A DNA stretch of 5,191 nt, from contig WQRP01000111.1 of assembly GCA_009786675.1 (NCBI GenBank), positions 1 to 5,191 of the forward strand. Reading direction: 5' to 3'. Position numbers and translations under genes: made by a program. The notes beneath the pieces are model-generated. The model did no database searches, was not told the DNA's origin, and saw only the letters and a program-made list of their open reading frames with translations. The DNA is from Treponema sp. (GTDB taxonomy: Bacteria > Spirochaetota > Spirochaetia > Treponematales > Breznakiellaceae). Positions 1 through 5,191 of this stretch are shown piece after piece (the stretch's first letter is position 1; every line of letters begins with the position of its first letter).

Positions 1-69
1 GGTTCCACAAAAACCGGCGGTTCCGTGCGAACCGTGTTCCCAGGAAATTTCTACGACAGAGGTGGCGTC
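1..69 (+). other. rpmI leader or end of upstream gene, with a short hairpin
   Basis: No gene can be assigned here. All three plus-strand frames are open, so the 3' end of an upstream gene (infC is the usual neighbour of rpmI) could lie here. The frame starting at base 2 stays open to a TGA at 80-82, which would overlap the rpmI start, but the encoded peptide has no feature I recognise as the end of IF3. A perfect 6-bp inverted repeat, CGGTTC (18-23) and GAACCG (29-34), with a 5-base loop could form a hairpin. No T-run follows it, so it is not a standard terminator. A purine-rich ribosome binding site for rpmI (AGAGGTGG) lies at about 58-65. No promoter is recognisable. Confidence 0.3.
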
Positions 70-270
70 ATGCCCAAGATGAAAACGAAAAAAAGCGCGT
101 CGAAGCGCTTTAGTTTCACCGGAACCGGCAAGGTAAAGTACAAAAAGCAGAACCTTCGCCATATCCTGACCAAAAAGTCAGCCAAACGAAAGCGGAATTT
201 GCGGCACCCGGGGATTCTTTCCGCCGACAACGTGCCGACGATTAAAAAACAGATGATGCCCTACGGTTAG
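70..270 (+). CDS. rpmI: 50S ribosomal protein L35
   Basis: Encodes the 66-residue large-subunit protein L35, a small basic protein that binds 23S rRNA; the length is normal for the family. The start [14 protein letters not shown], the central lysine/arginine-rich stretch around residues 34-45 and the ending IKKQMMPYG are characteristic. The ATG at 70 is chosen over an upstream in-frame GTG at 25 because the L35 family begins with MPK-type sequence and a Shine-Dalgarno-like AGAGGTGG sits just before it. The gene is followed after 16 bases by rplT, the conserved bacterial order, usually with infC upstream. No internal anomaly is seen. Joint regulation with rplT is expected from the arrangement, but no leader control element can be identified in the short upstream stretch. 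Confidence 0.97.
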   Translation: MPKMKTKKSASKRFSFTGTGKVKYKKQNLRHILTKKSAKRKRNLRHPGILSADNVPTIKKQMMPYG

Positions 271-286
271 GGCGGAGAGGTAAAAC

Positions 287-646
287 ATGCCGAGAGCAGT
301 AGATGGTTCCAAACGAAAGGAACACCGAAAGAAGATACTAAAGCAGGCCAAGGGTTTCTGGGGCCGCAGGGGCACGAACTACAAGGCCGCCAAGGACGCG
401 GTCACCAAGGCCCTGTTCTACGCCTACCGGGACAGGCGGGACCGCAAGGGCGATTTCCGCAGGCTGTGGATAATCAGGGTCAACGCCGCCTGCCGCGAGG
501 AAGGGATCTCCTATTCCAAGTTTATAGCCGGCCTTAACAAGGCGGGGATTACGATCAACCGCAAGGCGCTGGCCCACCTCGCCATGGAGGACGCTCAGGC
601 TTTCAAGGCAATAGTCGCGAAGGCAAAGGTCGCGCTGGAAGCGTGA
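287..646 (+). CDS. rplT: 50S ribosomal protein L20
   Basis: Encodes the 119-residue L20, a primary 23S rRNA-binding protein needed early in 50S assembly; in several bacteria it also represses its own operon. The family signature is clear: start MPRAV, the basic helix with [11 protein letters not shown] at about residues 20-30, [18 protein letters not shown] at about 46-63, RVNAACRE just after it, and the globular RNA-binding C-terminal part. Length is typical. The start follows a good ribosome binding site, GGAGAGG at 274-280, with 6 bases of spacing. It lies 16 bases after rpmI and 13 bases before the coiled-coil gene, so transcription very likely continues into the division and metabolic genes downstream. 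Nothing is truncated or unusual. Confidence 0.98.
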   Translation: MPRAVDGSKRKEHRKKILKQAKGFWGRRGTNYKAAKDAVTKALFYAYRDRRDRKGDFRRLWIIRVNAACREEGISYSKFIAGLNKAGITINRKALAHLAMEDAQAFKAIVAKAKVALEA

Positions 647-659
647 CCGGGGGGAACCA

Positions 660-1136
660 ATGTTAAACTTTGAGCACGTCAAGCTGCTGGAGGCAAAGGT
701 CGCGAAGGCAATCGATTACGTCGAGCGGATCAACAGGGAAAAAAACGCCCTGCTCCAGCGGGACACGGAAATCAGGGGCAAACTGGAATCGTACCAAAAG
801 CAGGAGGCCGAATTTAAGGCCCAGCTGGATTCCTACCAAAGCCGGATTGACGAGCTCGAGGTTCTGGTCTCACGCTTTAGGGAGGACCAGGACAAAATCG
901 AGGAGGGTATCCTTTCCGCGCTTGACAGGCTAAGCCAGTTCGAGAAGGACATTGACAAAAGCCTGAAGGGAAAGGCCAACGACAAGGCTCCGGAATACGC
1001 CGAGGAAAACGCCGAAACCGAAAGCGAGCCGGCGGACGACGATCCCGACCTTCCCGACCCCCTGCTGTACGCGCCGGACGGTGACGACGACAGTGACGAT
1101 TCCCAGGAAAAAGGCGGGGAGCTGGAAATATTTTAG
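660..1136 (+). CDS. putative ZapB-like coiled-coil protein with acidic tail
   Basis: A 158-residue cytoplasmic protein with no signal peptide or membrane segment. Residues about 5-105 are almost wholly charged/hydrophobic heptad-like sequence (for example LLEAKVAKAIDYVERINREK), predicted to form a long coiled coil. Residues about 107-158 form a low-complexity acidic tail rich in Asp, Glu and Pro, ending in the short hydrophobic motif ELEIF. The gene lies immediately before zapA (9-base gap), and ZapB is a small coiled-coil partner of ZapA at the Z-ring in E. coli. A ZapB-like division role is therefore plausible, but it rests on coiled-coil character and context, since coiled coils match many families weakly. 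E. coli ZapB is about half this length and lacks such a tail. The ATG at 660 follows a G-rich ribosome binding site (about 649-654). The second codon is TTA, otherwise rare in this GC-rich window. Confidence 0.75.
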   Translation: MLNFEHVKLLEAKVAKAIDYVERINREKNALLQRDTEIRGKLESYQKQEAEFKAQLDSYQSRIDELEVLVSRFREDQDKIEEGILSALDRLSQFEKDIDKSLKGKANDKAPEYAEENAETESEPADDDPDLPDPLLYAPDGDDDSDDSQEKGGELEIF

Positions 1137-1145
1137 GAAGGAAGA

Positions 1146-1517
1146 ATGGCTACTGACAGCGACGAGGGCTCCTTCCACGAATCCGACCCCAAGCCTGGCC
1201 CGCACGATCTTTTTATCAACGTCCTGGGGGTAAGCTTCGAGATTACCGCCGGCGAGGATCCGGAGTACCTAAACAGCGTCCTGGACCAGTACAAGCTGGC
1301 CGTCGCGAGCACCCAGGGTATTTGGGGGATGAAGGATCCCCTAAAAGTGGCAATCCTAACCGGGTTTTTGCTCTGCGACGAGGCCAACAAACTGAAGCTC
1401 CAGTTCGAGGAGGACCAGGCGGCCGTCGAAAAGGCGCTGAACCGGACGGCAAACCTGATCCTGCGCCTTGACAAGGTCGTCGAGGAGTCCGCCCACTCCA
1501 CGGACGGGCATGGCTGA
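1146..1517 (+). CDS. zapA: cell division protein ZapA
   Basis: A 123-residue ZapA-family protein. ZapA binds and bundles FtsZ filaments and promotes Z-ring assembly in the cytoplasm. The N-terminal head domain is seen at about residues 21-50: a beta strand FINVLGVSFEI, then the family's D-P-E-Y-L turn (38-42) leading into a helix. The second part, KDPLKVAILTGFLLCDEANKLK (63-84), matches the conserved helix with an Ala/Leu-rich stretch and a DE pair, followed by a C-terminal coiled coil to about residue 113. The first 20 residues are a polar, probably disordered extension, and the end (SAHSTDGHG) is also polar. The start is preceded by AGGAAGGA about 5 bases upstream. The stop overlaps the manA start by 8 bases. 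Assignment is by motif recognition; the family is divergent, so moderate-to-high confidence. Confidence 0.85.
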   Translation: MATDSDEGSFHESDPKPGPHDLFINVLGVSFEITAGEDPEYLNSVLDQYKLAVASTQGIWGMKDPLKVAILTGFLLCDEANKLKLQFEEDQAAVEKALNRTANLILRLDKVVEESAHSTDGHG

Positions 1518-2628
1518 ATTCTACAGGCTGGACAACCAAATAAAGCACTACGAATGGGGTTCCCCGGATTACATTCCCGGGCTGCTTGGAATCCCGGCGG
1601 ACGGCAGGCCCCACGCGGAGCTCTGGATGGGCGGCCATCCCGGGGCGCCATCCCGGGCCAGGCTTCCGGGCGGCCTTACCCAGCCCGTCGAGGTGCCCTA
1701 TCTTTTCAAGCTGCTTGCCGCCGAAAAACCGCTTTCCATCCAGGCCCACCCCAGCCCGGAGCGGGCCCGCGAGGGCTTTGACAGGGAAAACAGGGAAGGG
1801 CTCGCGCCGGACGCCCCGAACCGCAACTACAGGGATCCCAACCACAAGCCGGAGATAATCTGCGCCCTGACGCCGTTCACGGGAATGTGCGGCTTCCGTG
1901 CCCCCGGCGAAATCGCCGGGCTGCTTGCCGCCTTTATGGAAACGCCCCCCTTGCGCCGGGGTCTTGCCCCGCTCCTGCGGACGCTAGAGGCTCCCGACCC
2001 GGTGCGGGGCTTTCTCGCGGCGCTGTTTGCCCTTTCCCGGGAAACCAGGGAAGCGATTACGGACTTTGTCCTTCAACGTAAAGGCGGGGATCCAGGGGAG
2101 TGGGCGATGGTGCGGGGTTTCGCCGGGCTGTACCCCGGCGATCCGGCCATAATCGCGCCGCTGTACCTAAACGTTTTCCGCCTGCAGCCCGGCGAGGCGG
2201 TCTTCCTAAAGGCCGGGGTTCTGCACGCCTACGTCCGGGGATTCGGCGTGGAGCTTATGGCCAACTCCGACAACGTGCTGCGGGGCGGGCTTACCACGAA
2301 GCATGTGGACGTCCCGGAACTTATGAAGGTCCTGGACTTTAGCCCCCTAAAACCCCGGATTATCAGGCCGGATCCGGGCGTGTCCTATTTTACCTACCCG
2401 GTTCCTTGCCGGGAATTTTCCCTTGCGGTAATGCGCGGGAACGGCGGCCTGGCAACGCTTGCCCCGGACGGCCCGTCGATCTGCATAGTCACCGAAGGCG
2501 AGGCCTGCGTCAACGGGGAGCCCCTGCGAAAGGGCGAATCGATATTCGTCCCCCCCGCGGGCCCCGGCCTGGAGATACGGGGATCCTACACGCTCCACGT
2601 CGCCTCGACGGGAAGGGATCCGGCCTAA
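1510..2628 (+). CDS. manA: mannose-6-phosphate isomerase, class I
   Basis: A 372-residue zinc-dependent phosphomannose isomerase (type I, cupin fold) that interconverts mannose-6-phosphate and fructose-6-phosphate, linking mannose use and GDP-mannose/glycan synthesis to glycolysis. Predicted zinc ligands are all present: Q78 and H80 in SIQAHP, E115 in the signature YRDPNHKPEI, and H239 in GVLHAY. The second signature NSDNVLRGGLTTKHVD (252-267) carries the catalytic Arg (R258). The start region LDNQIKHYEWGS is typical. Length is close to E. coli ManA (391). The ATG at 1510 is chosen because the protein alignment naturally begins there; an upstream ATG at 1468 in the same frame would add 14 atypical residues lying inside zapA. 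There is no strong ribosome binding site, and the 8-base overlap ATGGCTGA with the zapA stop suggests translational coupling. The stop is 6 bases before the YaiI-family gene. Confidence 0.96.
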   Translation: MAEFYRLDNQIKHYEWGSPDYIPGLLGIPADGRPHAELWMGGHPGAPSRARLPGGLTQPVEVPYLFKLLAAEKPLSIQAHPSPERAREGFDRENREGLAPDAPNRNYRDPNHKPEIICALTPFTGMCGFRAPGEIAGLLAAFMETPPLRRGLAPLLRTLEAPDPVRGFLAALFALSRETREAITDFVLQRKGGDPGEWAMVRGFAGLYPGDPAIIAPLYLNVFRLQPGEAVFLKAGVLHAYVRGFGVELMANSDNVLRGGLTTKHVDVPELMKVLDFSPLKPRIIRPDPGVSYFTYPVPCREFSLAVMRGNGGLATLAPDGPSICIVTEGEACVNGEPLRKGESIFVPPAGPGLEIRGSYTLHVASTGRDPA

Positions 2629-2634
2629 CGCGCC

Positions 2635-3081
2635 ATGAAAATTCTTGTGGACGCCGACTCCTGCCCACGGAACGCGCGCGAGCTGATCCTAAGGGCGGCG
2701 CGGCGGCTGGGAATTCGGACGGTATTCGCCGCGAACCGCCCAATACCCGGGATAGACGGCGAAATGGAAATATGCCCGCCCGGCGAGAACGCCGCCGACG
2801 ACAGGCTGGTGGAAATCGCGGAGCCCGGCGACCTCGCGGTAAGCCGGGACCTGGCCCTGGCCAGGCGCCTTTTGGAAAAGGGCTGCGCCGCCATCGACGA
2901 CAGGGGCAGGGTCTTCACCCTGGAAAGCATCAACGAGCTTCTTTCCATAAGAAACTTTACCGTCGGCCTTGCCGAAAACGGCGTAAGCGTGGAAAGGGCG
3001 GCGAACTACGGTAAAAAGGAAAGCAAGGCCTTTGCCGACAGCCTGGACCGCCAGCTTACAAGGCTGCTAAAACCCGTTTAA
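2635..3081 (+). CDS. yaiI: YaiI/YqxD family protein (UPF0178, DUF188)
   Basis: A 148-residue protein of the UPF0178 family (E. coli YaiI, B. subtilis YqxD), of typical length. The family is related to PIN-type nucleases in fold, but I know of no firmly established biochemical role. Seen motifs: the N-terminal VDADSCP (residues 5-11), NAADD (52-56), GDLAVSRDLALA (65-76), the L-x-x-RNF block (103-108) and the C-terminal FADSLDRQL (133-141). Conserved acidic residues D6, D8, D55 and D72 could form a metal site; that is inference from the PIN-like fold. Residues F133 and D138-R139 belong to the characteristic end of the family. The ATG lies 6 bases after the manA stop without a clear ribosome binding site, consistent with coupled translation. 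It is the last gene of the plus-strand run. Confidence 0.93.
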   Translation: MKILVDADSCPRNARELILRAARRLGIRTVFAANRPIPGIDGEMEICPPGENAADDRLVEIAEPGDLAVSRDLALARRLLEKGCAAIDDRGRVFTLESINELLSIRNFTVGLAENGVSVERAANYGKKESKAFADSLDRQLTRLLKPV

Positions 3082-3086
3082 GCCGG

Positions 3087-4376
3087 CTACTCACCCGCGT
3101 CGTCCGAGTACAGGCTGCGGGTATGCTTGATAACCGGCAGTATCTCGAAGAAAATATCCACCAGCTCCGGATCCAGCCTGGTTCCCGAAAGCTTTCGTAT
3201 CTGATCCAGCGTCTGCTCCTCGGACCAGGGTTCCTTGTAAACCCTTTTTGAGCTAAGCGCGTCGAAGACATCGGCAACGGCGACAATCCTTCCGGAAAGC
3301 GGTATTTCCTCGCCCTTTTTACCCAGCGGCTTGCCGTCCTTGCCGGTCTTGATCGGAACGCGCGTTATGGGATCAATCCAGCCGGGATACCCGTTGCCGT
3401 CCCAGTCCTCGTGGTGGGTAAAGGAAATTTCCATGGCAATCTTGTCAATCGGGGACAGTGGATCGTTAAAAAGGCCGGCCCCGTACAGGGTATGGTCCTT
3501 CATGACGTCGAATTCGTCCGGGGTAAAACGCCCCGGCTTTTTAAGAATAGTGTCGGAAATGGCGACCTTTCCCACGTCGTGGAGCATCGCGCCAATCCTA
3601 AGGATATCCCGGAAATTGGACCTTTCGGCATACGGTATTTTTTTCTTGAACGCCCAGCGATCGTAAATTTCCACGGCGTAACCCGCCACGCGGTTTACGT
3701 GAGCCCCCGTTTCCGCGGGATCCCGCAGCTCCGACATCTTAATCATGCGCAGAATCATCGTCCGGGTAACATAGGCCCGTTGCATCGCCGCCGTGGCGTT
3801 CGCGGCGAAATTGGTAAGCACCAGCTCGTCCTCGGCCGAAAACGGAATGATGTCCCCGTTTCTGTCCATCCTGTTGATGACCTGGATGACCCCCAAAAGC
3901 CGCTCCTCGGAAACAAGCGGAAAGGTCAGCGTGGAAGTGGTCTTGTAGCCCGTCAGGTTGTCGAAGGTGGAGTTAAAGGAATACGGGGTATCCCCCGGAA
4001 TATTGTACATATCCGGCAGGTTGATCATTTTCCTGGTACCGGCGCAGTAACCCGAGATGGACTGATCGTTGATAGGCACCGAGAACTGCGAATATATCAT
4101 TTTTTGGCCGGGGGGCAGGTTCCTTTGCAGGGTATCGTTCTGGGCGTACTTGATGAAAAGCCTGTCGCTGTTTTGCCTTTCCTCGTCCTCCAGGCGTTTC
4201 ACATAGATGGAACCGGCGTCCGCGTTTACCACCTTGCGCGCCATAAAAAGAATACGCTCCAAAAGGATGTCGATATCCTGAATCTGGCTCAGCTCGGCAT
4301 TCGCCTGTACAATCGAACGAAAGTCCAGGCCCTCGTCCATGATATTTAGCGATCCGGAATAGGGTATTTCAATCAC
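3087..4376 (-). CDS. GAF and HD-GYP domain protein, probable cyclic-di-GMP phosphodiesterase
   Basis: A 429-residue soluble signalling protein with no membrane segments. Residues about 20-200 form a GAF sensor domain (conserved NADAGSIYV at 51-59, TLTFPL, then LLGVIQVINR at 160-169, before a linker helix). Residues about 205-420 form an HD-GYP domain, which hydrolyses cyclic-di-GMP to pGpG or GMP. Predicted metal and catalytic residues are intact: E222 and H226 (ETGAH), H266-D267 with K270 (HDVGK), H295, H321-H322 with the GYP motif HHEDWDGNGYPG (321-332), and D369 (ADVFDAL). An insertion of about 20 residues (333-354) separates GYP from KGEEIPL. The GAF ligand is unknown. The start taken is GTG at 4374-4376, overlapping the ppiC stop by 8 bases. 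An ATG at 4338-4340 (M13), just before the GAF helix, is a real alternative; neither has a strong ribosome binding site. Confidence 0.93.
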   Translation of the reverse strand: MIEIPYSGSLNIMDEGLDFRSIVQANAELSQIQDIDILLERILFMARKVVNADAGSIYVKRLEDEERQNSDRLFIKYAQNDTLQRNLPPGQKMIYSQFSVPINDQSISGYCAGTRKMINLPDMYNIPGDTPYSFNSTFDNLTGYKTTSTLTFPLVSEERLLGVIQVINRMDRNGDIIPFSAEDELVLTNFAANATAAMQRAYVTRTMILRMIKMSELRDPAETGAHVNRVAGYAVEIYDRWAFKKKIPYAERSNFRDILRIGAMLHDVGKVAISDTILKKPGRFTPDEFDVMKDHTLYGAGLFNDPLSPIDKIAMEISFTHHEDWDGNGYPGWIDPITRVPIKTGKDGKPLGKKGEEIPLSGRIVAVADVFDALSSKRVYKEPWSEEQTLDQIRKLSGTRLDPELVDIFFEILPVIKHTRSLYSDDAGE

Positions 4377-4647
4377 GGCGACCCGTACACTTTATAACGT
4401 GGTAGCCAAACTGCGTCTGAACCACATCCCCCACGGAACCGGGGGACAGACTTTTAACCGCCGACTCAAAAGCCGGCACCATTTTCCCGGGCCCAAACCA
4501 GCCAAGATCCCCGCCGGATGACTTTGACGGACACGTTGAAAACTCCCTCGCCAGCGATTCGAACTGCGCGCCCTGCCTGACCCTTTTTACGAGATCGTCG
4601 GCAGTCCCACGGTCTTTTACCAGAATATGGCTAGCCCGCCATTCCAT
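4369..4647 (-). CDS. ppiC: small parvulin-type peptidyl-prolyl cis-trans isomerase
   Basis: A 92-residue single-domain parvulin that catalyses cis-trans isomerisation of peptide bonds before proline. It is the size of E. coli PpiC (Par10, 93 residues) and has no signal peptide or anchor, so it should act in the cytoplasm, unlike SurA or PrsA. The rotamase signature is complete: ASHILVK (5-11), FESLAREFSTCPS (29-41), GGDLGWFGPGKMVPAFESA (45-63), and VVQTQFGYHVIK (75-86). Predicted active-site residues by comparison with other parvulins are H7, C39, M57, F60 and H83. The ATG is preceded by a perfect AGGAGG with 7-base spacing. The stop codon overlaps the GTG start of the HD-GYP gene, so the two are probably made from one message. 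Clients cannot be inferred. Confidence 0.95.
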   Translation of the reverse strand: MEWRASHILVKDRGTADDLVKRVRQGAQFESLAREFSTCPSKSSGGDLGWFGPGKMVPAFESAVKSLSPGSVGDVVQTQFGYHVIKCTGRRD

Positions 4648-4654
4648 AACAAAG

Positions 4655-4660
4655 CCTCCT
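4655..4660 (-). promoter_or_regulatory. consensus Shine-Dalgarno site of ppiC
   Basis: On the minus strand this reads AGGAGG, followed by 7 bases and then the ppiC ATG. It is the strongest ribosome binding site in the window and fixes the ppiC start. No convincing -10/-35 promoter pair was found between it and the tRNA gene. Confidence 0.85.
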
Positions 4661-4704
4661 GTTTGTAAGGCCCCCTAACCGGGAACCGTAATTCCAAGCA
4701 AATC

Positions 4705-4787
4705 TGCCGGCGATGAGACTTGAACTCATATCTCCTTGCAGAGGGGGGATTTTAAGTCCCCTGTGTCTACCATTCCACCACGCCGGC
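4705..4787 (-). tRNA. tRNA-Leu (anticodon UAA)
   Basis: An 83-base class II tRNA read on the minus strand. The acceptor stem GCCGGCG (4787-4781) pairs perfectly with CGCCGGC (4712-4706), with discriminator A at 4705. The D arm contains GTGGAATGGTAGACAC. The anticodon stem GGGGA/TCCCC (4761-4757 and 4749-4745) closes the loop CTTAAAA, placing anticodon TAA at 4754-4752, which decodes UUA and probably UUG. A variable arm CTCT/GGAG with a GCAA tetraloop (4743-4732) confirms the long-variable-arm class of leucine tRNAs. The T arm is ATGAG/CTCAT around TTCAAGT. CCA is not encoded (the next bases are GAT), so a CCA-adding enzyme is required. It lies 8 bases after the alcohol dehydrogenase stop and about 57 bases before ppiC, all in the same orientation. 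Confidence 0.97.
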
Positions 4788-4795
4788 ATACGCCA

Positions 4796-5191
4796 TCATT
4801 CAACCGCGATGCGGTAAATCGCCTCGACGTCCCCCGCCTCAAGCTTACGGAAGCTGCCGACGGGGCCGAACTTGACCGCCCGCTTCGCCATCTCGCCGAC
4901 GCGGCCAGCGTCGAGCTTCGCGTCGGCAAAGCTTACCGGAAGGCCGATCGAGGCGAAAAAGTCCCGCGTCCGGGAAATGCCTTCCAGGGCCGCCTGCTCG
5001 AAATCGTAATAGGCGCCGTCCACGCCCCACACCTTCGCCGCGAACCTTGCAAACCTTTTCGTGTCCTCTTTGACGTTGTACCTCATCCACGCGGGAAAGA
5101 CAATCGAAAGGGACGCGCCGTGGGCTATGTCGTAAAGGGCCGAAAGCTCGTGCCCGATACCGTGGCTGGCCCAGTCCCCCACGCGGCCGGT
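4796..5191 (-). CDS. iron-containing alcohol dehydrogenase, C-terminal part (butanol dehydrogenase/YqhD type)
   Basis: This is the last 131 codons of a gene whose start lies beyond the right edge; full family members are about 385-390 residues. The fragment begins TGRVGDWASHGIGHELSALYDIAHG. The two histidines of ASH and AHG are 14 residues apart, matching the spacing of two metal-binding histidines in E. coli YqhD, so the metal site looks intact in the visible part. The segment SIVFPAWMRY and the helix RFARFAAKVWGV are typical of the butanol dehydrogenase branch, which usually reduces aldehydes with NAD(P)H in fermentation or aldehyde detoxification. Substrate and cofactor cannot be determined because the nucleotide-binding domain is outside the window. 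The reading frame is open to the edge and stops at TGA (4798-4796), 8 bases before the tRNA. Truncation is by the window only. Confidence 0.93.
   Translation of the reverse strand, partial: TGRVGDWASHGIGHELSALYDIAHGASLSIVFPAWMRYNVKEDTKRFARFAAKVWGVDGAYYDFEQAALEGISRTRDFFASIGLPVSFADAKLDAGRVGEMAKRAVKFGPVGSFRKLEAGDVEAIYRIAVE

Noticed and set aside
1243..1845. Minus-strand open frame of 200 codons across zapA and manA
   Set aside because: It is antisense to two well-supported genes, Pro/Arg/Gly-rich in composition, and has no motif.
2406..3014. Plus-strand open frame of 202 codons across the end of manA and the YaiI-family gene
   Set aside because: It is out of frame with both recognised proteins, extremely Arg/Gly-rich and without domains.
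3081..3088. AGCCGGCT palindrome as a bidirectional terminator
   Set aside because: The perfect palindrome leaves no room for a loop and no T-run lies on either side.
3411..4349. Long plus-strand open frame (312 codons) opposite the HD-GYP gene
   Set aside because: It is fully antisense to a gene with intact GAF and HD-GYP motifs. Its peptide is rich in Arg, His and Gly with no recognisable domain, as expected of a shadow frame in GC-rich DNA.
4673..4701. TTGCTT with a hexamer 17 bases downstream as a ppiC promoter
   Set aside because: The spacing fits, but the downstream hexamer TTAGGG is too unlike a -10 element to support a call.
4726..4929. Minus-strand open frame of 67 codons running into the tRNA
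   Set aside because: Its C-terminal end is a translation of tRNA-Leu sequence and the rest is out of frame with the alcohol dehydrogenase.

Overview
The window looks like ordinary chromosome from a GC-rich (roughly 58% by eye) spirochaete, most likely a treponeme or close relative. This rests on my recognition of protein style and gene order, not a search: rpmI and rplT are followed directly by a small acidic-tailed coiled-coil protein and a ZapA-type protein, and an HD-GYP protein of a type I associate with spirochaetes lies nearby. No mobile element, CRISPR array, phage gene or defence system is visible, and no stretch longer than about 70 bases lacks a gene.

Left part (1-3081, plus strand): one tightly packed gene run. 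Ribosomal proteins L35 (rpmI) and L20 (rplT) are followed by a coiled-coil protein that may be ZapB-like, then ZapA, mannose-6-phosphate isomerase (manA) and a YaiI/YqxD-family protein. Gaps are 16, 13, 9, -8 (overlap) and 6 bases, so a single polycistronic message is likely. It probably starts upstream with infC, whose end may or may not reach into the first bases. The run joins ribosome assembly, Z-ring assembly and sugar-phosphate metabolism, all growth-linked functions.

Right part (3087-5191, minus strand): reading leftward, the C-terminal third of an iron-dependent alcohol dehydrogenase of the butanol dehydrogenase/YqhD type, a tRNA-Leu(UAA), a small cytoplasmic parvulin (ppiC), and a GAF plus HD-GYP protein predicted to hydrolyse cyclic-di-GMP. 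The parvulin and HD-GYP genes probably overlap by 8 bases. The two gene runs converge with only 5 bases between stop codons and no recognisable terminator.

Nothing here is an obviously undescribed system. The points most worth a second look are the coiled-coil/ZapA pair inside a ribosomal operon, the parvulin/HD-GYP coupling, an insertion after the GYP motif, and marked synonymous-codon dependence on the following codon, which also explains an excess of GGATCC sites.
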